Assembly (NCBI GenBank): GCA_017522745.1
Contig: JAFWYI010000255.1
Span: 1 to 5,206 of the forward strand
Source of the DNA: Mailhella sp.
GTDB taxonomy: Bacteria > Desulfobacterota > Desulfovibrionia > Desulfovibrionales > Desulfovibrionaceae
Length of the DNA: 5,206 bases
Direction of reading: 5' to 3'
Position numbers and translations under genes: made by a program. Numbering within the stretch: the first letter of the stretch is position 1; each line of letters starts with the position of its first letter. Shown piece after piece: positions 1-4,967 of this stretch. The notes under the pieces were generated by a model. That model worked only from the letters and a program-made list of their open reading frames with translations, was not told the DNA's origin and searched no databases.

Positions 1-204
1 GCAGTCAAAGCGCTGGGCACGGGTTTTTCCGCCGATATCGGCTTCCATGACGTAGAAATAATCACGCTTCCCGGCGGTCGCCCTGAACTGCACTTCCACG
101 GCAAGGCAAAGGATGCCGCCGAAGCGCTGGGCATTCGCACTGCACATATTTCGCTCTCTCATGAACGTGACATGGCCGGAGCCATGGTCATCCTGGAGGA
201 CTGA
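1..204 (+). CDS. acpS: Holo-[acyl-carrier-protein] synthase, C-terminal part (5' end outside window)
   Basis: This enzyme transfers the 4'-phosphopantetheine arm of coenzyme A to a serine of apo-acyl carrier protein, making ACP active for fatty acid synthesis in the cytoplasm. Sixty-seven codons in frame 1 are visible before a TGA at 202-204; the family is usually about 120-130 residues, so roughly the first half is missing. The visible part opens with AVKALGTGFS, which continues the family's KEA..KALGTG segment, and ends with ISLSHERDMAGAMVILE, matching the conserved SLSHE...A.A.V terminal strand. The metal-binding Asp and Glu of the family lie upstream and cannot be checked. The stop codon is only 3 bases before the next start, and the last codons contain the next gene's Shine-Dalgarno, so the two genes are very probably co-transcribed and translationally linked. 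The identification rests on the C-terminal motifs alone but they are characteristic. Confidence 0.88.
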   Translation, partial: AVKALGTGFSADIGFHDVEIITLPGGRPELHFHGKAKDAAEALGIRTAHISLSHERDMAGAMVILED

Positions 205-207
205 CCC

Positions 208-1881
208 ATGTTCGTCCCTGTGCCTACCCCTGAAGAGATGGCCCGCTGGGATGCCGAAGCCATACGCCTCGGTCTGCCGGAAGAAACGCTCATGGAAAGC
301 GCCGCCCGCTGTGCCACGGACTCACTCCGCCAGCACTGGAGCAACCGGTACGGCTCTCTGAGCGGCGTCAGCGTCCTGCTCCTCGCTGGCAGCGGGAACA
401 ACGGCGGCGACGCCTTCTGCATGGCCCGTCATCTTCTGGACGCCGGAGCCCTGCCCACGCTCATCTGTACCCGCGAACCTGAGAACTATCGCGGAGCCGC
501 CGCCCACTGGCTCAAGGTCGCCATCGCGCTGGGCGTACCTGTTTTTTCTGCCGACGCATGGGAGGCGAACGATCCGCGCATCCCCAGCCGTCCCGCCATC
601 GTCGTGGACGGACTGCTCGGCACAGGCTTCCGTGGCGAACTTCGCGAGCGGGAAGCCCGGCTCGTGGCAAAACTCAACGCGCTGGAAGCGGCTCTCGTCC
701 TTGCTGTGGATATCCCTTCCGGACTCGATGCCCGCACTGGCAGCCCCTGCCCGGATGCCGTCCGTGCCGATGTCACGGTGACGTTCCAGGCGGTCAAACC
801 CGGCCTGCTCATCCCGGAAGCAGCTCCCTTCACCGGCCGCGTAGACGTACGCCCCATCGGGATGCCACGCCGCGTTCAGGAAAGCATCCGCCCTTCGTTC
901 CGCACATGGCTCCTCCCCTCGCAGATCGACGACAGAGCCTCCGCGTATACGGTAGATCATGGAGTTCCCGCCGCATGGCGGACCGCTGGTCCAGATCCCT
1001 CTCCCTCCGCCATCTTTGGTCCTGCGCACAAGGGCGAAGCCGGACGTGTACTCATCATCGGCGGATGCTCCGACTATGTGGGGGCCCCCTGTCTTGCCGG
1101 GCTGGCCGCGCTACGCAGTGGGGCGGGTCTCGTTACCGTGGCAGGCCCGGAAACCGTACTTTCGGCCGTGCGCTGTTCCATGCCCGCGCTCACGACGCAG
1201 AGCATCCCCCGCCTCGCTGGTCCAGCCTCCCCCGAATGGAGCGCAGACGCCATACGGGCTCTAGCTCCGGCTATCACTGCCGCGAAGGCCATCGTCTTCG
1301 GTCCCGGTCTCGGCCGCAGCGAAGGCGCTGGCGACTTTACCGAAGCTCTGCTCGACCTGCCGCAGCGACCGCCCATGGTGCTGGATGCAGACGCGCTTTT
1401 CGCGCTGTCCCATCGCCCTCACCTGCTGGAAAAATTACGCCCCTGTGATGTGCTTACCCCTCATCCCGGAGAAGCTGCCACCCTGCTCGGCATACGTACA
1501 GCCGAGGTACAGGCTGATCGTTTCGCCGCTCTGGACGCCCTGAGCAGGCTCTGCCCCGCAGTATGGGTACTCAAGGGACCGGGAACGCTCATCGCCGTTC
1601 CGGGAGCGCTGGCTGTCATTTCTCCCTGGGATGTCCCTCAGCTCGCCGTCGCCGGTTCCGGCGATGTGCTGGCCGGTGCCATCGGCACTTTCCTCGCTCA
1701 GGGGCATAACTCCGACCTTGCCGCAACGCTTGGCGTATGGCTCCATGCTCTGGCGGGGCTCAGACTTTCCGAAACCTTCCCCATGCGAGGCTGCGGCCCG
1801 CATGACATAGCCGATGCCCTGCCCGCCGTGCTGGCAGATCTCGGCATACCCTACAAGGGGGAACCATGCCCTTCATTCTGA
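208..1881 (+). CDS. nnr: Bifunctional NAD(P)H-hydrate epimerase / ADP-dependent NAD(P)H-hydrate dehydratase (YjeF family)
   Basis: This 557-residue fusion protein repairs hydrated NADH and NADPH. The N-terminal YjeF_N half interconverts the R and S epimers, and the C-terminal ribokinase-like half dehydrates the S form using ADP. Epimerase motifs seen are GNNGGDAF (63-70), VDGLLGTGF (133-141) and DIPSGLD (168-174). A linker at about 222-272 joins the halves. Dehydratase motifs are HKGEAGRVLIIGG (274-286), GPGLGR (365-370), LDADAL (392-397), TPHPGEA (417-423), LKGPGT (455-460) and the nucleotide/anion-hole motif AGSGDVLAG (482-490), so both catalytic halves look intact. Length fits the usual fused form of about 500 residues plus a longer linker. 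The ATG at 208 is supported by GGAGGA at 195-200 with a 7-base gap. Its 3' end overlaps tsaE by 16 bases, a common arrangement for co-translated genes. Small departures from consensus, such as GGDAF for GGDGF, seem tolerable. Confidence 0.95.
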   Translation: MFVPVPTPEEMARWDAEAIRLGLPEETLMESAARCATDSLRQHWSNRYGSLSGVSVLLLAGSGNNGGDAFCMARHLLDAGALPTLICTREPENYRGAAAHWLKVAIALGVPVFSADAWEANDPRIPSRPAIVVDGLLGTGFRGELREREARLVAKLNALEAALVLAVDIPSGLDARTGSPCPDAVRADVTVTFQAVKPGLLIPEAAPFTGRVDVRPIGMPRRVQESIRPSFRTWLLPSQIDDRASAYTVDHGVPAAWRTAGPDPSPSAIFGPAHKGEAGRVLIIGGCSDYVGAPCLAGLAALRSGAGLVTVAGPETVLSAVRCSMPALTTQSIPRLAGPASPEWSADAIRALAPAITAAKAIVFGPGLGRSEGAGDFTEALLDLPQRPPMVLDADALFALSHRPHLLEKLRPCDVLTPHPGEAATLLGIRTAEVQADRFAALDALSRLCPAVWVLKGPGTLIAVPGALAVISPWDVPQLAVAGSGDVLAGAIGTFLAQGHNSDLAATLGVWLHALAGLRLSETFPMRGCGPHDIADALPAVLADLGIPYKGEPCPSF

Positions 1882-2456
1882 AAGATGCGGACGACACCAT
1901 GGCCCTCGGCCAGATGCTGGCCCAAGCCATGAACGATTCATCCGTGCGTGATCTTTATCTTTTTGCTGATCTTGGCGGCGGGAAGACCACGCTTACCCGC
2001 GGATTCGTTTCCGCTCTGCCCGGCGGCGAGGATGCCGAAGTGGCCAGCCCCAGCTTCACCCTGTGCAATATCTATCCTACCCGCCCGGAAGTTCTCCATG
2101 CCGACCTGTATCGCCTCTCCGAAGGCGCCTTCCTGCCGGAAGATATGGAAGAACTCATGGAAGAAGGGAATGCTCTTCTGGTCTTGGAATGGCCTGAATA
2201 TCTGGCCCGTGAACGCTATGCCGGAGAACGACTTGAAGTGCGCCTTGTCCATCAGCAGGGAAACATCGAAGAACTGTTTGAAAACAATGGGCAAAAATCC
2301 GAGCATGTGACGCCTCTAAAATCTCTGGACAATGCTGATAAATCATGCAAAAGTTTCCGCTTAGCAACGCTTGAAGCCCATGGCCCGGCGGCCGAGTCTC
2401 TTCTCGGTTCCCTGCTTCCCCGGCTCTCACAGCGTTTTATGCCTGTAAAGGCTTGA
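1866..2456 (+). CDS. tsaE: TsaE: tRNA threonylcarbamoyladenosine (t6A) biosynthesis ATPase
   Basis: TsaE is the small P-loop ATPase that works with TsaB and TsaD to install t6A at position 37 of ANN-decoding tRNAs. The 196-residue product shows the family pattern in order: Walker A ADLGGGKTT (34-42), switch-like SPSFTL (61-66), HADLYRL (78-84) and LEWPEY (107-112, the VEWP motif). A C-terminal RLATLEAHGPAAESLLGSL segment resembles the last strand and helix of E. coli TsaE. Two oddities: the first Gly of the P-loop (GDLGAGKT in E. coli) is Ala34, which the general P-loop pattern permits, and about 32 residues (133-164) seem to be inserted before the last conserved segment. The insert makes the protein longer than the usual 150-160 residues, and its DNA is clearly AT-richer (37 G/C of 96 bases by hand count). 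Start chosen at 1866 because AAGGGGG lies at 1855-1861 and the reading frame overlaps nnr by 16 bases. Confidence 0.9.
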   Translation: MPFILKDADDTMALGQMLAQAMNDSSVRDLYLFADLGGGKTTLTRGFVSALPGGEDAEVASPSFTLCNIYPTRPEVLHADLYRLSEGAFLPEDMEELMEEGNALLVLEWPEYLARERYAGERLEVRLVHQQGNIEELFENNGQKSEHVTPLKSLDNADKSCKSFRLATLEAHGPAAESLLGSLLPRLSQRFMPVKA

Positions 2457-2470
2457 TTCCATATCTCTCC

Positions 2471-2476
2471 AGAAGG
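2471..2476 (+). promoter_or_regulatory. Shine-Dalgarno deciding the lysC start
   Basis: AGAAGG lies 9 bases before the ATG at 2486. The frame is open further upstream to a TTG at 2453 that overlaps the tsaE stop. The Met at 2486 begins MRILVQKFGG, which is where aspartate kinases start, so the upstream extension is discounted. Confidence 0.7.
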
Positions 2477-2485
2477 GATAAGCAT

Positions 2486-3691
2486 ATGCGTATTCTCGTT
2501 CAGAAATTCGGCGGTTCTTCCGTAGCCGACCTTGAGTGCATGAAAAAAGTGCGCTCCAAGGTGCTTGCTGCCCGTGAGGAAGGATACAAGCTCGTCGTCG
2601 TCCTCTCTGCTCGTGCAGGTCAGACCAACAGCCTGCTGGAAAGAGCGTATCAGTGGTCCGATGAGCCCGATCTCGCGGAACTCGATGTTCTGCTCACCAC
2701 TGGTGAACAGGAATCTGTGGCGCTGTTCTCCATGCTCCTCCAGGATGCCGGCGTAAAAGCCCGCTCCATCCTCGGCTTCCAGATCCCCATCATCACCGAC
2801 GACGCTTTCGGCAGCGCCCGCATCGATTCTATCGACGCCACCAGACTGCGCGAACTCCTCGAAACCTATGATGTTCTGGTGATGGCCGGTTTCCAGGGCC
2901 GCACGCCCGACATGCGCCTCACCACGCTCGGCCGCGGCGGTTCCGATACCTCTGCCGTTGCCATCGCCGCCGCTCTTGGCGACGATACCCGCTGCGATAT
3001 CTATACCGACGTGGACGGTGTCTATACCACCGATCCTCGTATGTGCAAGGCTGCCCACAAGCTGGACCGCATCTGCTACGATGAGATGCTCGAAATGGCA
3101 TCCATGGGTGCCAAGGTACTCCAGATCCGTTCTGTGGAAATTGCCGAAAAATATAATGTTCCCGTCCGCGTGCGCTCTACTTTCTCCAATGATCCCGGCA
3201 CGCTGGTCACCAAGGAGGACGATATGATGGAATCCGTGCTCGTTTCGGGCATCGCAACTGATAAGGACCAGGCCAGAATCACCCTCTGCGACGTGCAGGA
3301 TCGTCCCGGTACCGCCGCCAGTATCTTCAATCCCCTTGGCGAAGCCGGCATCGTGGTGGATATGATCATCCAGACCGCCAGCCGCAACGGTGTTACCGAT
3401 ATGGCCTTCACCGTGTCCCGCAAGGACCTCAAGCGCGCCATCGACGTACTCACCAAGGCCGGTAACGATGCCAGCAAGATCGAAAGCTCTGCCAGCATCG
3501 CCAAGGTCTCCGTGGTGGGCGTGGGCATGCGTAACCACAGCGGCGTTTCCGGTCGTGTGTTCGATGCCCTCTACAAGGCTGGCATCAACCTCATCATGAT
3601 CAGCACCTCTGAAGTGAAGATCTCCTGCCTTGTGGATGAAGCCGACCTCGAACTGGCCGTCAACGTCCTGCACAAGGAATTTGATCTGTAA
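2486..3691 (+). CDS. lysC: Aspartate kinase, alpha form (catalytic domain plus two ACT domains)
   Basis: This enzyme phosphorylates aspartate to 4-aspartyl phosphate, the first step to lysine, threonine, methionine and diaminopimelate. The 401-residue protein has the amino-acid kinase domain with KFGGSS (7-12), LLTTGEQES (69-77), GRGGSDTSA (149-157), YTDVDGVYTTDPR (173-185) and MASMGAKVLQ (204-213), ending near VRSTFSNDPGTLV (229-241). Two ACT domains follow, from about 263 and 342, with ISTSEVKISCLV (372-383) typical of the second. Length and layout match the monofunctional, ACT-regulated class of B. subtilis aspartokinase II and C. glutamicum LysC, in which effectors such as lysine and threonine bind at the ACT domains. 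The gene begins 29 bases after tsaE and ends just before a strong terminator, so it closes the acpS-nnr-tsaE-lysC transcription unit. No lysine riboswitch precedes it. An internal in-frame start is listed separately. Identification is secure; effector specificity cannot be read. Confidence 0.97.
   Translation: MRILVQKFGGSSVADLECMKKVRSKVLAAREEGYKLVVVLSARAGQTNSLLERAYQWSDEPDLAELDVLLTTGEQESVALFSMLLQDAGVKARSILGFQIPIITDDAFGSARIDSIDATRLRELLETYDVLVMAGFQGRTPDMRLTTLGRGGSDTSAVAIAAALGDDTRCDIYTDVDGVYTTDPRMCKAAHKLDRICYDEMLEMASMGAKVLQIRSVEIAEKYNVPVRVRSTFSNDPGTLVTKEDDMMESVLVSGIATDKDQARITLCDVQDRPGTAASIFNPLGEAGIVVDMIIQTASRNGVTDMAFTVSRKDLKRAIDVLTKAGNDASKIESSASIAKVSVVGVGMRNHSGVSGRVFDALYKAGINLIMISTSEVKISCLVDEADLELAVNVLHKEFDL
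3212..3218 (+). promoter_or_regulatory. Internal Shine-Dalgarno within lysC
   Basis: AAGGAGG, fully complementary to the 16S rRNA anti-SD core, lies 5 bases before an in-frame ATG (3224) and 8 bases before a second ATG (3227). It is a better ribosome site than that of the full-length lysC. It sits in codons for Thr-Lys-Glu-Asp between the kinase and ACT domains. Confidence 0.65.
3224..3691 (+). CDS. Probable aspartate kinase beta subunit from an internal lysC start (ACT domains only)
   Basis: Initiation at Met247 (or Met248) of LysC would give a 155- or 154-residue protein with both ACT domains and no catalytic domain, starting MMESVLVSGIATDKDQARIT. In B. subtilis aspartokinase II and C. glutamicum LysC, known alpha2beta2 enzymes, the beta subunit is made from an in-frame start at nearly this residue (about 247-250), and it carries the effector-binding ACT domains. 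The evidence here is the perfect AAGGAGG at ideal spacing, the tandem ATG, and the match of position with those families. The same bases also encode part of the linker, so some of the signal could be chance, and production of beta protein is inferred. If made, it would be co-expressed with alpha from the same mRNA. Confidence 0.62.
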   Translation: MMESVLVSGIATDKDQARITLCDVQDRPGTAASIFNPLGEAGIVVDMIIQTASRNGVTDMAFTVSRKDLKRAIDVLTKAGNDASKIESSASIAKVSVVGVGMRNHSGVSGRVFDALYKAGINLIMISTSEVKISCLVDEADLELAVNVLHKEFDL

Positions 3692-3696
3692 GAAAA

Positions 3697-3714
3697 GCCC
3701 GGAAACCTTCGGGC
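3697..3714 (+). other. Small hairpin just after lysC
   Basis: GCCCG (3697-3701) and CGGGC (3710-3714) form a 5-bp stem, with a possible additional G-T pair and a short loop, six bases after the lysC stop. No T tract follows, so it is not a terminator alone. It may protect the 3' end or compete with the stronger hairpin downstream, because CCCGG (3698-3702) could also pair with CCGGG (3729-3733). Confidence 0.4.
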
Positions 3715-3730
3715 ATGTCGTTCATATTCC

Positions 3731-3756
3731 GGGGGAGCTTGCTCCCCCTTCTTTTT
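3731..3756 (+). terminator. Intrinsic terminator of the acpS-nnr-tsaE-lysC unit
   Basis: GGGGGAG (3731-3737) pairs perfectly with CTCCCCC (3742-3748) across a CTTG tetraloop, followed by TTCTTTTT (3749-3756). This is a textbook rho-independent terminator 39 bases after the lysC stop. It ends only 33 bases before the next start codon. Confidence 0.88.
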
Positions 3757-3789
3757 CCTGCTTATCCTGCGGATTCCCGCGAGGCCAGC

Positions 3790-4140
3790 ATGACGCTCAA
3801 TCTTCCCGTACCGCTCATCACGGTCGTTCTGCTCATCGGCTCCAATATCTTCATGACGTATGCGTGGTACGGCCACCTGCGCCACCATTCTCTTACATGG
3901 ATAGGAGCCATAGTCCTGAGCTGGGGCATAGCCTTCTTCGAATACTGCCTTCAGGTTCCCGCCAACCGCATAGGCTTCGGCTATTTCTCCGCTGCCGAGC
4001 TGAAGACTATACAGGAAGTCATCTCCCTCACAGTCTTCGGCATCTTCTCCACGCTCTATCTGGGCGAGAGCGTCACCTGGAATCATGCCATAGGCTTCGC
4101 TCTCATCATTGCAGGCGCGTTCTTCGTCTTCAAAGGGTAA
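3790..4140 (+). CDS. DUF486 family small membrane protein (DMT-like)
   Basis: A 116-residue, very hydrophobic protein with four likely transmembrane helices (about 7-27, 37-53, 74-92 and 98-114). It matches the DUF486 family, small four-helix proteins related to the drug/metabolite transporter superfamily, by MTYAWYGHL (22-30), EYCLQVPANRIGFG (51-64) and LKTIQEVISL (71-80). Such proteins lie in the inner membrane and may act as dimers, but the substrate is unknown and none should be assumed. Start chosen at 3790 because GAGG (3781-3784) lies 5 bases upstream and the family starts here. The frame is open to an ATG at 3715, but that would translate through the terminator hairpin. The gene is isolated between two terminators. 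I found no convincing promoter in the 33 bases after the first, so expression may depend on readthrough from lysC or a promoter inside the lysC end. Confidence 0.85.
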   Translation: MTLNLPVPLITVVLLIGSNIFMTYAWYGHLRHHSLTWIGAIVLSWGIAFFEYCLQVPANRIGFGYFSAAELKTIQEVISLTVFGIFSTLYLGESVTWNHAIGFALIIAGAFFVFKG

Positions 4141-4198
4141 GAAGCTCCAGTCTGCCCTCCCCTTCAAAGGCAAATCAGCAAAGGGTACTCTTTCCCGA

Positions 4199-4220
4199 TA
4201 TACATGTCCGCTGATGTATA
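4199..4220. repeat. Short inverted repeat before a terminator
   Basis: TATACAT (4199-4205) and ATGTATA (4214-4220) form a perfect 7-bp inverted repeat with an 8-base centre. It lies five bases before the A tract of the next terminator. It could be an RNA stem at the 3' end of the DUF486 transcript or a protein site; nothing decides between them. Confidence 0.45.
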
Positions 4221-4225
4221 CAGAC

Positions 4226-4260
4226 AAAAAGCGCCGCTCCTCTACGGAACGGCGCTTTTT
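4226..4260. terminator. Strong intrinsic terminator, likely bidirectional
   Basis: AAAAAGCGCCG (4226-4236) is the exact inverted copy of CGGCGCTTTTT (4250-4260). Inner TCC (4238-4240) and GGA (4246-4248) can extend the stem past one mismatch. A tracts on the left and T tracts on the right allow termination in both directions. It ends the DUF486 transcript 85 bases after its stop and insulates the ridA region; no minus-strand gene is seen that would need it. Confidence 0.88.
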
Positions 4261-4317
4261 AGTTGCCCCCTTTACAGGTTGAGAAAAAAATCCCTTTTGC
4301 TGTTCTTCAAAAAAATA

Positions 4318-4345
4318 TTGCCATGTGACCAAGATAAGGTATCAT
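4318..4345 (+). promoter_or_regulatory. Sigma70-like promoter P1 upstream of ridA region
   Basis: TTGCCA (4318-4323) and TATCAT (4340-4345) each match consensus at five of six bases, with a 16-base spacer. The expected start point, about 4351-4353, coincides with the first base pairs of the hairpin series described next. It lies in AT-rich DNA after a terminator. Confidence 0.65.
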
Positions 4346-4350
4346 CACAA

Positions 4351-4457
4351 GGACTGCTTTCTCAAAGGGACGAGAAATAACTCGCAGTCAAAAGTATAAA
4401 CCGGAAATATTCCGGGGTGTTGCCCCTTGGATGCGCCAACATTCAAGGGGCAACATT
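4351..4457 (+). ncRNA. Candidate structured RNA: ridA leader or small RNA with three hairpins
   Basis: Three hairpins follow one another from the P1 start point. Hairpin 1 pairs GACTGC (4352-4357) with GCAGTC (4384-4389) and TTTCTC (4358-4363) with GAGAAA (4372-4377), leaving a TAACTC bulge (4378-4383) and loop AAAGGGAC. Hairpin 2 pairs CCGGAA (4401-4406) with TTCCGG (4410-4415). Hairpin 3 pairs TGTTGCCCCTTG (4418-4429) with CAAGGGGCAACA (4444-4455), 12 perfect bp around 14 bases. The stems are seen directly; that they form in RNA is inferred. I do not recognise a known riboswitch or RNA family. Hairpin 3 is followed only by TTGTATTG, a poor T tract, so the RNA may continue into ridA as a 5' leader of about 190 bases, or end there as a small RNA. 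The segment 4379-4394 is complementary to the downstream transporter's start region. Hairpin 3 could alternatively be a DNA operator upstream of P2; CAACATT is also directly repeated at 4437-4443 and 4451-4457. Confidence 0.5.
4379..4394 (+). repeat. Left copy of 16-bp inverted repeat flanking ridA
   Basis: AACTCGCAGTCAAAAG is the exact reverse complement of 5076-5091. Counting the adjoining AAAT/GTTT bases, 19 of 20 positions match. It covers the bulge and the 3' arm of hairpin 1 plus the linker to hairpin 2. Confidence 0.85.
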
Positions 4458-4460
4458 GTA

Positions 4461-4489
4461 TTGACAGGAGTGCATCAAAAGATTAAATT
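4461..4489 (+). promoter_or_regulatory. Promoter-like pair P2 for ridA
   Basis: TTGACA (4461-4466) is a perfect -35 hexamer. TTAAAT (4483-4488, 16-base spacer) or TAAATT (4484-4489, 17-base spacer) gives four of six matches for the -10. The start point would be near 4495, giving a short leader of about 45 bases before ridA. It begins six bases after the hairpin 3 inverted repeat. Confidence 0.5.
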
Positions 4490-4503
4490 GTCGACATTCG
4501 ACA
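4489..4503. promoter_or_regulatory. Palindrome at the predicted P2 start point, possible operator
   Basis: TGTCGA (4489-4494) and TCGACA (4498-4503) form a 6+6 inverted repeat around CAT, overlapping the predicted P2 start point. This position suits a repressor site, but I do not recognise the regulator, and a short stem in RNA is equally possible. Confidence 0.35.
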
Positions 4504-4538
4504 CGTTGGCACTCTTTCCTTTAACCCACGAGGTATCT

Positions 4539-4919
4539 ATGGAAACCAAAGTTATTGCCACTTCCAAGGCTCCTGCCGCCATCGGCCCTTATGTACAGGG
4601 AATTCAGGCGGGCGACATCGTCTTTTTCTCTGGTCAGCTTGGCATCGACCCTGCAGTGGGCAAACTCGTTGAAGGTTGTGTGGCGTGTCAGGCCAAGCAG
4701 GCCCTCAAAAACATCGCCGCTCTGCTTGAAGAAGTGGGTGCTACTCCCGCCAACGTGGTGAAGACCACGTGCTTCCTGGTAGATATGGCCGACTTCGCAG
4801 CCTTCAACGCTGTGTACGCAGAATTCTTCGGTGAACATAAGCCTGCCCGATCCTGCGTGGCCGTGCATCAGCTCCCGCTGAACGCCCGCGTAGAGATCGA
4901 AGTGACCGTAGTGAAATAA
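4539..4919 (+). CDS. ridA: RidA family enamine/imine deaminase
   Basis: RidA hydrolyses reactive enamines and imines such as 2-aminoacrylate, produced by PLP-dependent serine/threonine dehydratases, to the keto acid and ammonia, protecting PLP enzymes in the cytoplasm. The 126-residue product has standard family length. It shows APAAIGPYVQ (11-20), SGQLGIDP (31-38), and PARSCVAVHQLPLNARVEIEV (102-122), which I recognise as the C-terminal signature. R104 and E119 correspond to E. coli R105 and E120, the substrate-binding Arg and a conserved Glu, and C106 follows the usual ARSCV pattern. Start chosen at 4539 because GAGG (4530-4533) lies 5 bases upstream and the protein begins where the family does. 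The frame is open back to an ATG at 4431, but that stretch covers a hairpin arm and P2. The gene has its own terminator and lies upstream of a probable amino-acid/dicarboxylate symporter, so a role in amino-acid use is plausible but inferred. Confidence 0.95.
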   Translation: METKVIATSKAPAAIGPYVQGIQAGDIVFFSGQLGIDPAVGKLVEGCVACQAKQALKNIAALLEEVGATPANVVKTTCFLVDMADFAAFNAVYAEFFGEHKPARSCVAVHQLPLNARVEIEVTVVK

Positions 4920-4931
4920 TTCCAGCTCCAT

Positions 4932-4967
4932 GTCCGTATCGAGCGTTTCGGTACGGACTTCGTTTTT
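4932..4967 (+). terminator. Intrinsic terminator of ridA
   Basis: GTCCGTA (4932-4938) pairs with TACGGAC (4952-4958). A T-G pair and CGA/TCG extend the stem to 11 bp around loop GCGTT, and TTCGTTTTT follows (4959-4967). It starts 12 bases after the ridA stop and should separate ridA mRNA from the transporter mRNA. Confidence 0.88.

Noticed and set aside
322..1029. Minus-strand and alternative-frame open frames inside nnr (including 558-1448 on +)
   Set aside because: Low-complexity Arg/Ser/Pro-rich or Gly/Ala-rich translations overlapping a gene with all catalytic motifs intact.
2453..2485. N-terminal extension of LysC from a TTG
   Set aside because: It overlaps the tsaE stop, lacks a Shine-Dalgarno, and the family begins at MRILVQKFGG with AGAAGG properly spaced.
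2457..2485. Lysine riboswitch upstream of lysC
   Set aside because: The tsaE-lysC gap is only 29 bases, far too short for a lysine riboswitch.
2252..3673. Long open frame of 473 codons on the minus strand opposite lysC
   Set aside because: It is the antisense of a clearly recognised aspartate kinase; the His/Gly/Asp-rich translation has no recognisable motifs, and such shadows are common in GC-rich genes.
3715..3789. N-terminal extension of the DUF486 protein from the ATG at 3715
   Set aside because: It would encode the terminator hairpin and has no ribosome site; the family begins at 3790.
4128..4187. Short direct repeats CTTCAAAGG (4128-4136, 4162-4170) and CAAAGGGTA (4131-4139, 4179-4187)
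   Set aside because: Nine-base repeats at irregular spacing at a gene end; no array structure or spacers, so not CRISPR, and compatible with chance or a small local duplication.
3571..4332. Minus-strand open frame of 253 codons covering the DUF486 gene and the intergenic region
   Set aside because: It runs through a strong terminator, lies antisense to lysC and a recognised membrane protein, and its translation is rich in charged residues with no family resemblance.
4418..4460. Hairpin 3 as a classical intrinsic terminator
   Set aside because: The stem is strong but the following TTGTATTG is not a proper T tract; it is kept only as a possible weak terminator within the RNA candidate.
4431..4538. 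36-residue N-terminal extension of RidA, open in frame
   Set aside because: RidA proteins start at the METKVI-type segment, GAGG precedes 4539, and the extension covers a hairpin arm, the P2 promoter and a palindrome. The lack of stops over 36 codons is not remarkable.
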